A DNA stretch of 64,000 bases, from assembly GCF_020141465.1 (NCBI RefSeq), contig NZ_JAHSPD010000001.1, positions 2,586,374 through 2,650,373 on the forward strand, read 5' to 3'. A program made the position numbers and the translations under genes. Shown piece by piece: positions 34,356 to 43,465 of the stretch. The notes beneath the pieces are model-generated. The model was not told where the DNA came from and did no database searches. It saw only the letters and a program-made list of their open reading frames with translations. Origin of the DNA: Roseovarius carneus. Its GTDB lineage: Bacteria; Pseudomonadota; Alphaproteobacteria; Rhodobacterales; Rhodobacteraceae. Position 1 is the first letter of the stretch; each line of letters begins with the position of its first letter.

Positions 34356-34359
<4 letters not shown>
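31975..34359 (-). CDS. FtsX/MacB-type ABC transporter permease (two FtsX domains)
   Basis: A 794-residue membrane protein with an N-terminal helix, a periplasmic domain (about 45-240), three helices around 250-350, a central region with further helices, a second periplasmic domain (about 460-640), and three C-terminal helices. This is the full-length two-FtsX layout of AttFG/LolC-E-like permeases. Such systems move lipids, lipoproteins or amphiphilic molecules and do not need a solute-binding protein. Its start overlaps the ATPase gene by four bases. Confidence 0.85.
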
Positions 34360-35012
<653 letters not shown>

Positions 35013-35082
35013 CACACACTCCTGTTGCTCTCCTACCTAATGCATGCAGCCCCGCCTGCGCAAACCATGTGCTTTTCTCTCA

Positions 35083-35091
35083 CCCCCCCCC
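35083..35091. repeat. Nine-base poly-C tract in a divergent promoter region
   Basis: An uninterrupted run of nine C lies about 70 bases upstream of the ABC ATPase start (minus strand) and 130 bases upstream of aepX (plus strand). It is followed at once by an AT-rich CTATAAGTATAGCC palindrome-like stretch. Such tracts are slippage-prone in some bacteria. Confidence 0.6.
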
Positions 35092-35222
35092 TATAAGTAT
35101 AGCCTATGGGGTTAGCAGAAATATCAATTGGGCTTGCGCTCATTATCTGACAAAATACAAAAATCTATCACGTAAAGAGGCTAACAAAAGCCCGTTACAC
35201 ATTCCCCAGGAGAGGATTTAAC

Positions 35223-36242
35223 ATGACCACACTGAAAAAGGCCCTGACCAGCGTTGCCGCCTTGGCGCTGAGCACGGCCGCTGCTCTGGCCGAGACTGAA
35301 CTGACCGTCTACACCGCGATTGAGGCCGAAGATCTGGCGCGCTACGCCGAAACGTTCAACGCCACCCATCCCGACATCAAAGTGAACTGGGTTCGCGATT
35401 CTACCGGCGTCATCACAGCCAAGCTGCTGGCCGAGCGTGACAATCCGCAGGCCGATGTGGTCTGGGGCCTTGCCGCCACATCGCTTCTCCTGCTGAAATC
35501 CGAAGGGATGCTTGAGGCCTATGCGCCGGTTGGTGTGGAAAACCTCGACCCGAAATTCGTCGACAAAAGCGACCCGCCCGCATGGGTCGGCATGGATGCG
35601 TGGGTCGCCTCGATCTGCTTCAACACGGTTGAGGCCGAAAAGCTGGGCATCACCGCACCGACATCGTGGCAGGACCTGACGGACCCGCAATACAAAGGCC
35701 ATGTGATCATGCCCAATCCGGCCTCGTCTGGCACGGGCTTCCTGGACGTCTCAAGCTGGCTTCAGATCTTTGGCGAGGACGAGGGCTGGGCCTATATGGA
35801 CGCGCTGCATGAAAATATCGCGCGCTACACCCATTCAGGCTCCGCACCGTGCAAACTTGCCGCCTCAGGTGAGACCGTCGTGGGCGTGTCATTCGCCTTC
35901 CGCGGTGCCAAGTCCAAGGCCGCAGGCGCGCCGATCGACATCATCGTGCCCTCTGAGGGCGTCGGCTGGGACATGGAGGCCACGGCCATCATCGCAGGCA
36001 CCGATGATCTGGAAGCGGCACAAAAGCTGGTCGATTTCACCGTCACCAAGGAAGCCAACGAGATGTATAACGTGGGCTATGCGGTCGTCGCCTATCCCGG
36101 CGTGGCAAAGCCTGTGGAATTCTTCCCCGAAGGCCTGCTTGATGCGATGATCGACAATGATTTCGAGTTCGCGGCCAACAACCGCGCCGATATCCTCAAA
36201 GAGTGGCAGAGCCGCTATGACGGGAAATCTGACGCGCAATAA
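35223..36242 (+). CDS. aepX: 2-aminoethylphosphonate ABC transporter substrate-binding protein
   Basis: A 339-residue periplasmic binding protein of the Fe(III)/polyamine-like fold. The signal peptide ends near AALAE, then ELTVYTAIEAEDLARYA, VNWVRDSTGVITAKLLAE, ADVVWGLAATS, and GHVIMPNPASSGTGFLDV. These blocks match AEP-binding AepX/PhnS2 proteins rather than iron binders (no Tyr-pair iron site near the C-terminus). AGGAGAGGA precedes the ATG. It heads an importer operon and faces the AEP catabolic genes on the opposite strand. Confidence 0.85.
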   Translation: MTTLKKALTSVAALALSTAAALAETELTVYTAIEAEDLARYAETFNATHPDIKVNWVRDSTGVITAKLLAERDNPQADVVWGLAATSLLLLKSEGMLEAYAPVGVENLDPKFVDKSDPPAWVGMDAWVASICFNTVEAEKLGITAPTSWQDLTDPQYKGHVIMPNPASSGTGFLDVSSWLQIFGEDEGWAYMDALHENIARYTHSGSAPCKLAASGETVVGVSFAFRGAKSKAAGAPIDIIVPSEGVGWDMEATAIIAGTDDLEAAQKLVDFTVTKEANEMYNVGYAVVAYPGVAKPVEFFPEGLLDAMIDNDFEFAANNRADILKEWQSRYDGKSDAQ

Positions 36243-36258
36243 GCGTCTGATCTCTATG

Positions 36259-36288
36259 AAAGAGCGCCTCAGCGGGGCGCTCTTTCCC
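36259..36288 (+). terminator. Hairpin between aepX and aepV
   Basis: AAAGAGCGCC and GGCGCTCTTT form a ten-base perfect stem around a short loop, ending in T-rich sequence, just after the aepX stop. It can act as a partial terminator, leaving binding protein in excess over the ATPase and permease, and as a 3' stabiliser of the aepX message. Confidence 0.8.
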
Positions 36289-36346
36289 TCTCCCTGCCTT
36301 CCCTCACAGCCGCGCGGCACCCGCGCTTCAAAAGGATATTGCCCCC

Positions 36347-37483
36347 GTGACGCCCACAGGACCCGAGCCCTATCTCAAAGTAACCAACCTGTGGAAAGCC
36401 TTTGGCAAATTCCTGGCACTGAAGGATGTATCTCTCGATATTTTTGAGGGCGAGCTGGTCTGTTTTCTCGGCCCCTCGGGCTGTGGCAAGACCACGCTGC
36501 TGCGCGCCATTGCCGGGCTGGACCTGCAAACCAAAGGCGGCGTGAGCCAAGGCGGGAAGGACGTGTCCAACCTGCCCCCGTCCGAGCGCGATTTCGGCAT
36601 CGTCTTTCAATCCTACGCGCTGTTCCCGAACCTCACCATTGAGAAAAACGTGGCCTTCGGCCTGGAGAATACCGGCCGTTCCCGGTCCGAGATCATCGCC
36701 CGCGTGACCGAGCTTTTGAGCCTTGTCGGGCTGGAGGATCAGCGCCGCAAATACCCCGCACAGCTTTCGGGCGGCCAACAGCAGCGTATCGCCCTTGCGC
36801 GCGCCATTGCGACCAATCCGGGCCTCTTGCTTCTGGACGAGCCCTTGTCGGCGCTTGACGCCAAAGTGCGCGTGCATCTGCGCCACGAGATCAAAGAGCT
36901 TCAGCGCCAGTTGGGCGTGACCACCGTGATGGTGACACATGATCAGGAAGAGGCGCTGGCCATGGCCGACCGCATCGTCGTGATGAAGGACGGCGTGATT
37001 GAGCAGGTCGGCACGCCCACGGAAGTCTACCGCGCGCCGCAGACACTTTTCGTGGCGGATTTCATTGGTGAGATGAACCAGTTCCCCGCCACCGCCGGGT
37101 CGGGCGACACTATCGTCATCGGCGGCGGCGCGATGCAATCCCTGCCCCATGAGTTTGCCGAAGGCGAGGAAATCCTTGCCGCGATCCGTCCGGAGGATGT
37201 GATTCCGCATGGCGATGAGACAAATATGCTCGGCTCTGACGATGTGGTGGAGACGCCTGAGAATTGCCTTGAGGTGGTGATTGCAGAGATGGAGTTCCTC
37301 GGATCTTTCTGGCGCAGCCGCTTGAGGCATGCCCGCTTCGGCGATGGGGATCTGATCGCGGATTTGTCGATCAACGCCGTGCGCCGTTTCAGCCTTGAAA
37401 CCGGCAGCAAGCTGACGGTTGAGTTGCCCCGCAACCGTCTGATGGCCTTTGCGCGTCCCGAGACGGCAGAGGCCCCGGAATGA
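36347..37483 (+). CDS. aepV: 2-aminoethylphosphonate ABC transporter ATP-binding protein
   Basis: A 378-residue importer ATPase with Walker A GPSGCGKTTLLRAIAG, signature LSGGQQQRIALARAIA, Walker B LLLLDEPLSALDAKVR, and a C-terminal TOBE-like domain from about residue 260. The start is a GTG with no strong ribosome site; no better start is in frame. Translation may depend on low-level read-through from aepX. It overlaps the permease gene by four bases. Function is taken from context with AepX and the two-domain permease. Confidence 0.87.
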   Translation: MTPTGPEPYLKVTNLWKAFGKFLALKDVSLDIFEGELVCFLGPSGCGKTTLLRAIAGLDLQTKGGVSQGGKDVSNLPPSERDFGIVFQSYALFPNLTIEKNVAFGLENTGRSRSEIIARVTELLSLVGLEDQRRKYPAQLSGGQQQRIALARAIATNPGLLLLDEPLSALDAKVRVHLRHEIKELQRQLGVTTVMVTHDQEEALAMADRIVVMKDGVIEQVGTPTEVYRAPQTLFVADFIGEMNQFPATAGSGDTIVIGGGAMQSLPHEFAEGEEILAAIRPEDVIPHGDETNMLGSDDVVETPENCLEVVIAEMEFLGSFWRSRLRHARFGDGDLIADLSINAVRRFSLETGSKLTVELPRNRLMAFARPETAEAPE

Positions 37484-39507
37484 CCGCCGCTCCCGACACG
37501 CCCGATCTCAGCACCCTGCCGCCCGGCCCCAAGCTGCGTCCAAAGCTCTCGCGCGACGATATCATCATGCGCGGCTCGATGATCATTATCGGGCTCTACC
37601 TCGTGGCCACGCTGGTCTTTCCACTCTATGCGATGCTGTCGAAATCCTTCTCGACCTTCACCTACAACCTCTCGGCTTACGAGGTGCAGGTGAGCGATGA
37701 GGCGGGCGTGAACTTCTCCGATCCGGTGACATTTGCCGAGCTTGACGCGCTGTACGGCGTACTGGACGAAGGCGATCTGATCGCAGGCTCAGACGGGCGC
37801 CTTGGTGCGGCACAGTTCTTTCCGGATTTCAGCTTCCGAAGCCCCGTCAATTACCGCATCCGCAACCTCTCGCCCGAGGGGCGCTACCTCATCGGCTCCG
37901 ATCTGGAAAGCTCCCTCGACTGGGTTGAGCTGGATAGCAACACGTTCCGCCGGGTGCAGTTACGGCCCGAACAATCCTTCGGGTTTGGTAATTTCCAGAC
38001 CTATTTCAGCACGCCGGCGCTATCGAATTCGATCAAGAATTCGGTCTTCATCGCCACGGTCAGCACGATCATCACCGTCACGCTCGCCTTCTGGTTCGCC
38101 TTCGCGCTCAACCGCTCCTGCATGCGCTTCAAGGGGGTGTTTCGCCTGATTGCGATGGCCCCGATCCTTGTGCCGTCGCTCTTGCCGGGTATCGCGCTGG
38201 TCTATCTTTTCGGCAATCAGGGGATGCTGAAGGAGCTTCTTTTCGGGGCCAGCATTTACGGCCCTATCGGGATCATCATCGGCTCGGTGTTTTTCACCTT
38301 CCCGCATGCCTTCCTGATTATCTCCACCGCCCTGTCGATCTCGGACGCGCGGCTCTATGAGGCCGCAACCTCCCTGCGCGCCTCGCCCTGGCGCACCTTC
38401 TGGACGGTGACCATCCCCGGCGCGCGCTATGGTCTTGTGTCGGCGGCGTTCGTGGTCTTCAACCTCGTGATCACCGATTTTGGCCTGCCCAAGGTGATCG
38501 GCGGGCAATACAACGTGCTGGCCGTCGATATCTATAAACAGGTCATCGGACAGCAAAACTTCCAGATGGGTGCGGTTGTGTCGGTCGTGCTGGTGCTGCC
38601 CGCGATCGTGGCCTTCGCCATCGACCGTTTCGTGCAGAGCAAGCAAGTGGCGCTCCTCTCGGCCCGCTCAGTGCCTTACGAGGCCAAACCTAACAGAAAG
38701 GCCGATTGGGTCCTCTTTGGGTATTCCTGCCTGATCGGTATTTTCATCATCGGCATGCTGGCCGTGTGCCAATTCGCGGCACTGGTGAAATTCTGGCCCT
38801 ATGACCTCAGCTTCAGCCTCAACAATTATGACTTCAACCGCATGGATGGCGGCGGTTGGGCGGCTTATTTCAACTCGATCAAGATGGCGCTTTTGACCGC
38901 CGTGATCGGCACTGCGGTGATTTTCTTCGGGGCCTATCTGGTGGAAAAATCCAACGGGTTCAAAACTGGCCGTTCGATTTTTCAGATGTTCGCGATGCTC
39001 CCCATGGCCATTCCGGGCATGGTGCTGGGCCTTGCTTACATCTTCTTCTTCAACAACCCCGAGAACCCGCTCAATGCGATCTACGGCACGATGACCATCC
39101 TTGTCGTCTGCACGATCACCCACTTCTACACGGTCTCGCACCTCACCGCCTCCACCGCCCTGCAACAGATGGACCGTGAGTTCGAATCTGTCTCCTCCTC
39201 GCTCAAACAGCCCACGCTGAAGCTCTTTGGCCGGGTGACGGTGCCGGTCTGTATGCCCGCCATTCTGGACATCTCAATCTATATGTTCGTGAACGCTATG
39301 ACGACCGTTTCGGCGGTGGTGTTTCTCTATGCACCCGCCACCGCGCTGGCCTCTATCGCGGTGCTGAACATGGATGATGCGGGCGATATCGCCCCGGCGG
39401 CGGCAATGGGCATGATGATCTTCTACACAAACGCAGTGGCACGGATCATTCACCTCATCGCCTCACGCGGCATCCTCGGGCGCACGCAGGCCTGGCGGCA
39501 ACGGTAG
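37480..39507 (+). CDS. aepW: 2-aminoethylphosphonate ABC transporter permease, fused two-domain type
   Basis: A 675-residue protein with two binding-protein-dependent transport domains of about six helices each. The EAA loops are around residue 290 (EAATSLRASPWRTFWTVTIP) and 575 (FESVSSSLKQPTLKLFGRVT). One polypeptide therefore replaces a permease dimer. Between helix 1 (about 30-50) and helix 2 (about 185) lies a soluble, acidic, probably periplasmic insert of about 130 residues. It ends four bases before the convergent Na/Pi gene, without a visible terminator. Confidence 0.87.
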   Translation: MTAAPDTPDLSTLPPGPKLRPKLSRDDIIMRGSMIIIGLYLVATLVFPLYAMLSKSFSTFTYNLSAYEVQVSDEAGVNFSDPVTFAELDALYGVLDEGDLIAGSDGRLGAAQFFPDFSFRSPVNYRIRNLSPEGRYLIGSDLESSLDWVELDSNTFRRVQLRPEQSFGFGNFQTYFSTPALSNSIKNSVFIATVSTIITVTLAFWFAFALNRSCMRFKGVFRLIAMAPILVPSLLPGIALVYLFGNQGMLKELLFGASIYGPIGIIIGSVFFTFPHAFLIISTALSISDARLYEAATSLRASPWRTFWTVTIPGARYGLVSAAFVVFNLVITDFGLPKVIGGQYNVLAVDIYKQVIGQQNFQMGAVVSVVLVLPAIVAFAIDRFVQSKQVALLSARSVPYEAKPNRKADWVLFGYSCLIGIFIIGMLAVCQFAALVKFWPYDLSFSLNNYDFNRMDGGGWAAYFNSIKMALLTAVIGTAVIFFGAYLVEKSNGFKTGRSIFQMFAMLPMAIPGMVLGLAYIFFFNNPENPLNAIYGTMTILVVCTITHFYTVSHLTASTALQQMDREFESVSSSLKQPTLKLFGRVTVPVCMPAILDISIYMFVNAMTTVSAVVFLYAPATALASIAVLNMDDAGDIAPAAAMGMMIFYTNAVARIIHLIASRGILGRTQAWRQR

Positions 39508-39510
39508 CAA

Positions 39511-41193
39511 TCAGCGCTGCCGGATCTCGATATCGTCGATATCCTGATCGATGAGACGCGTCTCCAGAAGCTGCCCGCCGCGGTGCAGGATCGGATAGGC
39601 CGCAGAGGCGAGGTAGCTGTTGAAATCACGCAGGCTGCTCGCGGTCTCCAGATGGATATCGCTTGAATCGAAGCTGATCTGGACGCCTTCGCTCAGCCGT
39701 TTAAGATGCCGCTTGCGGCTTTTGCGTTCAAGCCGCGCCATCTCCTGCTTTTCCTCCAGCAAGAGCCGCGCCGATTCCAGATCGTCCGAGACCAACAGAT
39801 TGCACGCAAGCGTCATGTTTGCCTCGGTCTGCTCGTGCATATGCGAAATCTCGGCCTGCCCTCCAGCGGAAAACTTAATGCCCTTCTCGTACTTTTCGCG
39901 CGCCAGCGGGATGAGCCGCTTGGCCACGATATCGCCCGCCGCCTCAATGGCGATGGCATATTCCGTCAGCTCGCGCAGGCGTTTGGCCTCGCCCTTCGGC
40001 AGGTCTTCGGTGCGGATCGCGGCGGCATAGCGGCGGATATCATCGAGCGCCATGTTGACGAAGCGATCCTCGGCGATGGCGGCGCGCGCGCGGACGGGAT
40101 CATAGGTGTCAAAAAGCGTCAGCACGGGCTGCATCATCCCTTGGGTCATCTGCACCATGCGCAAGACCTCGCGGCGCAGCGTGGCCAGCGCCAGATGCGG
40201 ATGCTCCAGCGCCGCCTGATCCAGCACCGAACGATGCAGCGGCGATTGCGCCTCGGCAGACTCGGGCGCATCGGGCAATATCCGCAGGAAGGGCCGTTCC
40301 AGCCAGTGCACCACAACGAGCAGGATTAGGAGCGTGGCATTGAAGAGAATATGCGCATTGATCAACCCTTGCGCCGATCCGGGCGCGCCCAGCATCGGCA
40401 CCAGATCAAGACGCAGCACCGCGTAGAGTGCAAGCATCGCCCCTGCCCCGCGCAACATCAGATTGGCCAACGGCACCCGCCGCGCGGCAGGCACCATCGC
40501 GCGGGTGAGCCACACGGGGATCATCGCGCTCCCGAGGTTCGCACCCAGCACCAGAGACACGCCCGCACCAACCGGGATCGCACCCACCTGCACCAGCGTC
40601 ACACACATCAAGATTGCCGCCACGCTGGAATGCATCACGAAGGCCAGAGCGGCCCCCACGATGAACGCCGTGATCGGATCAGCGGCAAGGTATCCGGCCA
40701 CAGCTGGCAGGAAGCTGCTGTCTTGAATAGGCTCCATCGTCTCGCGCAGGAAGCGCAGCGAGATAAGGATAAACGCGATGCCGAGGATGATCCGGCCAAA
40801 CTGGCGTGGGCGGCGTTGGGAGGCCTTAACAAACAGCCCACCCCCCACAGCCAGAAGCACCGGCACGAGCCAGTCCAGCTTGAACGAGAACACCTGAATG
40901 AGCAGCGCCGAGCCCAGATCTGCCCCCAGCACCACCGCCAGCCCCGCCCCAAAGCTGAGCGCACCCGCTGCCGAGAACCCCGCCACCAAAAGCGCCACAG
41001 CCGCGGAACTTTGCAAGACAATTGCCATCGCCAGCCCCGCGCTCGCGCCACGCACCGGGTTGCGGCTCTGCGTCAGAACCCGTTGAAAAGAGGCGCCAAA
41101 CGCACGCTCGATCCCCGTGCGCACCATGCGCACGGCAAAGAGTAAGAGCATCGTTGCCCCGGCAAGCTGAATCAGAAATGAAACGATCAGCAT
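39511..41193 (-). CDS. Na/Pi cotransporter family protein (NptA/PhoU-domain)
   Basis: A 560-residue protein. The N-terminal half (about 1-300) has the two inverted SLC34-like repeats, with QSSAAVALLVAGFSAAGALS and MHSSVAAILMCVTLVQVG as the QSS-type motifs. The C-terminal half is a PhoU-like helical bundle (about 330-540). Bacterial members can import or export phosphate. Here it is flanked by the AEP importer and AEP degradation genes, a pathway that releases one phosphate per AEP, so export of surplus phosphate is plausible. That is inference. Confidence 0.87.
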   Translation of the reverse strand: MLIVSFLIQLAGATMLLLFAVRMVRTGIERAFGASFQRVLTQSRNPVRGASAGLAMAIVLQSSAAVALLVAGFSAAGALSFGAGLAVVLGADLGSALLIQVFSFKLDWLVPVLLAVGGGLFVKASQRRPRQFGRIILGIAFILISLRFLRETMEPIQDSSFLPAVAGYLAADPITAFIVGAALAFVMHSSVAAILMCVTLVQVGAIPVGAGVSLVLGANLGSAMIPVWLTRAMVPAARRVPLANLMLRGAGAMLALYAVLRLDLVPMLGAPGSAQGLINAHILFNATLLILLVVVHWLERPFLRILPDAPESAEAQSPLHRSVLDQAALEHPHLALATLRREVLRMVQMTQGMMQPVLTLFDTYDPVRARAAIAEDRFVNMALDDIRRYAAAIRTEDLPKGEAKRLRELTEYAIAIEAAGDIVAKRLIPLAREKYEKGIKFSAGGQAEISHMHEQTEANMTLACNLLVSDDLESARLLLEEKQEMARLERKSRKRHLKRLSEGVQISFDSSDIHLETASSLRDFNSYLASAAYPILHRGGQLLETRLIDQDIDDIEIRQR

Positions 41194-41220
41194 ATGATAT
41201 TTCGGGCCCGCGCTATCATC

Positions 41221-42066
41221 TCAACTTCCTTCAAATCCGGCGATCAGCGCGATGCCAACCCCCACAAAAACCGACGCCGCGATGCGCCCCCGTTTCGGCC
41301 CCTCGGTGAACCACCACACCCCGATCAGGGCCGCAAAGATCACCGATGTCTCGCGCAGCGCCGACACGACCCCCAACGGGGCCATCGTCTTGGCCACCAG
41401 CACCAGCGCATAGGCCGCCGAGGATACGACACCGCCAAAGATCCCGAGCGCCACGCTGCGCATCGGCAGCGCCCGCATCCGCGCCCACTTCGTGCCCATC
41501 ACATAGGCCACGACAAACCCCTCCAGCACAAAGAGCCAGCCGATATAGCCCCAAACGCTCTGTGCGCCCCGCACGCCAATCCCGTCAACCAGCGAATAGC
41601 TCGCGATCGACAGCGCCACGCCCCCGGCGGCAGCAAACCCCACCAGCGGCATGGCCCCAGCCCGCCCCTGCATGGCCAGCGCCATGATTCCGCCCGAGAC
41701 GGCCAGGATGCCGATCCAAGCCGCCAGTGGCAGCACTTCGCCCGCCCAGACCTGCGCACCGACTGCGATCAAAATGGGCGAAAGCCCCCGCGCGATCGGA
41801 TAGACCACGCTCAAATCGCCCACCCTGTAGGCCGTATTCAAGAGCGCGTAATAGGCCCAATGGATCACCGTCGAGGCGATGAGATAAGGCACCGCCCCCG
41901 CCCCCGGCGCACCTGCGAAAATCAGCACGACCACCCCGAAGATAACATGGCCAAACGCAATGAGGCCCAACATCACCGCCTTGTCGCCCGCCCCTTTGAC
42001 GATGGCATTCCACAGCGCATGCAGGAACGCGGCGAACAAAACCAGGCAAAAGACCCAAAGACTCAA
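41221..42066 (-). CDS. DMT-superfamily (EamA) transporter
   Basis: A 281-residue membrane protein of ten predicted helices in two EamA repeats (e.g. FAAFLHALWNAIVKGAGDK at the start, PIARGLSPILIAVGAQVW at the end of repeat one). I place the start at a TTG that overlaps the pbfA stop (TTGA), because longer frames run back into pbfA and the first helix begins here. The overlap implies translational coupling to the AEP genes. The substrate could be an amine, amino acid or pathway intermediate; not predictable. Confidence 0.82.
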   Translation of the reverse strand: MSLWVFCLVLFAAFLHALWNAIVKGAGDKAVMLGLIAFGHVIFGVVVLIFAGAPGAGAVPYLIASTVIHWAYYALLNTAYRVGDLSVVYPIARGLSPILIAVGAQVWAGEVLPLAAWIGILAVSGGIMALAMQGRAGAMPLVGFAAAGGVALSIASYSLVDGIGVRGAQSVWGYIGWLFVLEGFVVAYVMGTKWARMRALPMRSVALGIFGGVVSSAAYALVLVAKTMAPLGVVSALRETSVIFAALIGVWWFTEGPKRGRIAASVFVGVGIALIAGFEGS

Positions 42067-43409
42067 GGCGCGCAGGCCCGCACGGACCGCTCCACAATGC
42101 CAAGCGCCGCGTCCAGATCCCTCTCGGCAATCACCAACGGGGGTGACAGCGTCAGGACATTCCCGGCAGATATCTTGAAGCTCAAACCTTCCGCAAGACA
42201 CGTGTAATAAATCGCCTCGGCCAATGCAGGGGCTGGCGTGCGTGCATCCCGGTCGCTGACAATCTCAACCCCCATCATCAGGCCGCGCCCGCGGATATCG
42301 CCCACATTGGGATGCGCACCAAGGCTCTGTTGCAGCCGCACCATCGCCACCTCGCCCAACCGTGCGGCGCGCTCCACCAGCCCCTCGTCTTCGATAATCT
42401 CAATCGTGGTCAGAGCCGCACGCGCCGTCACCGGGTTCTTTTCATGGGTGTAATGCCCAATCGCAAAATCCCCCGCGACATCCAGATCAGCCCGCGCCAG
42501 AACCGCCGCAATCGGCAGGATGCCCCCGCCCAGCGCTTTGCCCAACACCGCGATATCCGGCACCACGCCGTCATGCTCAAACCCAAACATGCGCCCCGTC
42601 TTGCCCAGCCCGGTAGGTATCTCATCCATAATCAAAAGCGCACCATGCTTATGACACGCCTCCCGCACCGCCTGCCAATATCCCGGCGGAGGCACCACAG
42701 GCACCGCCCGCATCGGCTCGGCCACCACAGCGGCCACATCGCCCTCGCGGGCCAGAACATACTCAACCATGGAGGCACAGGCCAAGCCGCAAGCCTCCGG
42801 CCCCGGATGCCCGTACGCACAATGATAGCAATGAAACGGCGCGACATGCTCGGACCCCGGAAGCAAAGGCCCGGCAATGTGGCTACGAAACGTTGCCTCT
42901 CCACCCACCGAGGCGGCCCCAAAGCCCGCACCATGAAACGCGTCCCAAAAGCTCAGCGTCTTGAACCGCCCCGTGGCCGCGCGCGCCAGCCGCATCGCCA
43001 CCTCAACCGCATCCGATCCTCCGGTCGTGAACAGAACCTTGCTCAACTCCCCCGGCGCAATCGTTGCCAGCTTCTCAGCCAACGCCACAGACACATCATT
43101 GGTAAACCGGCGCGGTGAAAATGGCAGCCGATCCAGCTGATCCTTCACCGCCGCCACAAGGCGCGGATGCCCGTATCCGATATGATGCACCGAGTTGCCA
43201 TGGAAATCCATGTAGCGCCGCCCGGCCACATCCTCGATCCAGATGCCTTCGGCCTTCGCAATTGTCGCCACACAAGGCGAGGACAGCGATTGGTGCAAAA
43301 ACGCCCCAGCATCGCGCGCCAACAAATCGCGCGCAGCCTCGTCCCCCTCGCGCGCAGACCATGCGGCGCGCGCAGCACTGGTATTGGCCTCGCCCTCGGT
43401 ATGCTGCAT
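42063..43409 (-). CDS. pbfA: Class III aminotransferase-fold enzyme, probable (R)-1-hydroxy-2-aminoethylphosphonate ammonia-lyase
   Basis: A 448-residue PLP protein of fold type I: the cofactor region TTGGSDAVEVAMRLARA, the Asp in LLIMDEIPTGLGKTG and the Schiff-base Lys in VLGKALGGGILPIAAV. Class III aminotransferases found beside phnW/phnY/phnA are known to be PbfA, which eliminates ammonia from hydroxylated AEP to give phosphonoacetaldehyde. Sequence features such as YTHEKNPVTARAAL agree with this group, but a true transaminase cannot be excluded. AGGAGCGCA precedes the ATG. Confidence 0.78.
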   Translation of the reverse strand: MQHTEGEANTSAARAAWSAREGDEAARDLLARDAGAFLHQSLSSPCVATIAKAEGIWIEDVAGRRYMDFHGNSVHHIGYGHPRLVAAVKDQLDRLPFSPRRFTNDVSVALAEKLATIAPGELSKVLFTTGGSDAVEVAMRLARAATGRFKTLSFWDAFHGAGFGAASVGGEATFRSHIAGPLLPGSEHVAPFHCYHCAYGHPGPEACGLACASMVEYVLAREGDVAAVVAEPMRAVPVVPPPGYWQAVREACHKHGALLIMDEIPTGLGKTGRMFGFEHDGVVPDIAVLGKALGGGILPIAAVLARADLDVAGDFAIGHYTHEKNPVTARAALTTIEIIEDEGLVERAARLGEVAMVRLQQSLGAHPNVGDIRGRGLMMGVEIVSDRDARTPAPALAEAIYYTCLAEGLSFKISAGNVLTLSPPLVIAERDLDAALGIVERSVRACAP

Positions 43410-43465
43410 TGCGCTCCTGCTTTCTTCTTAGCCTAAATACTCACCTTGCCCCGGACCGACAAACA

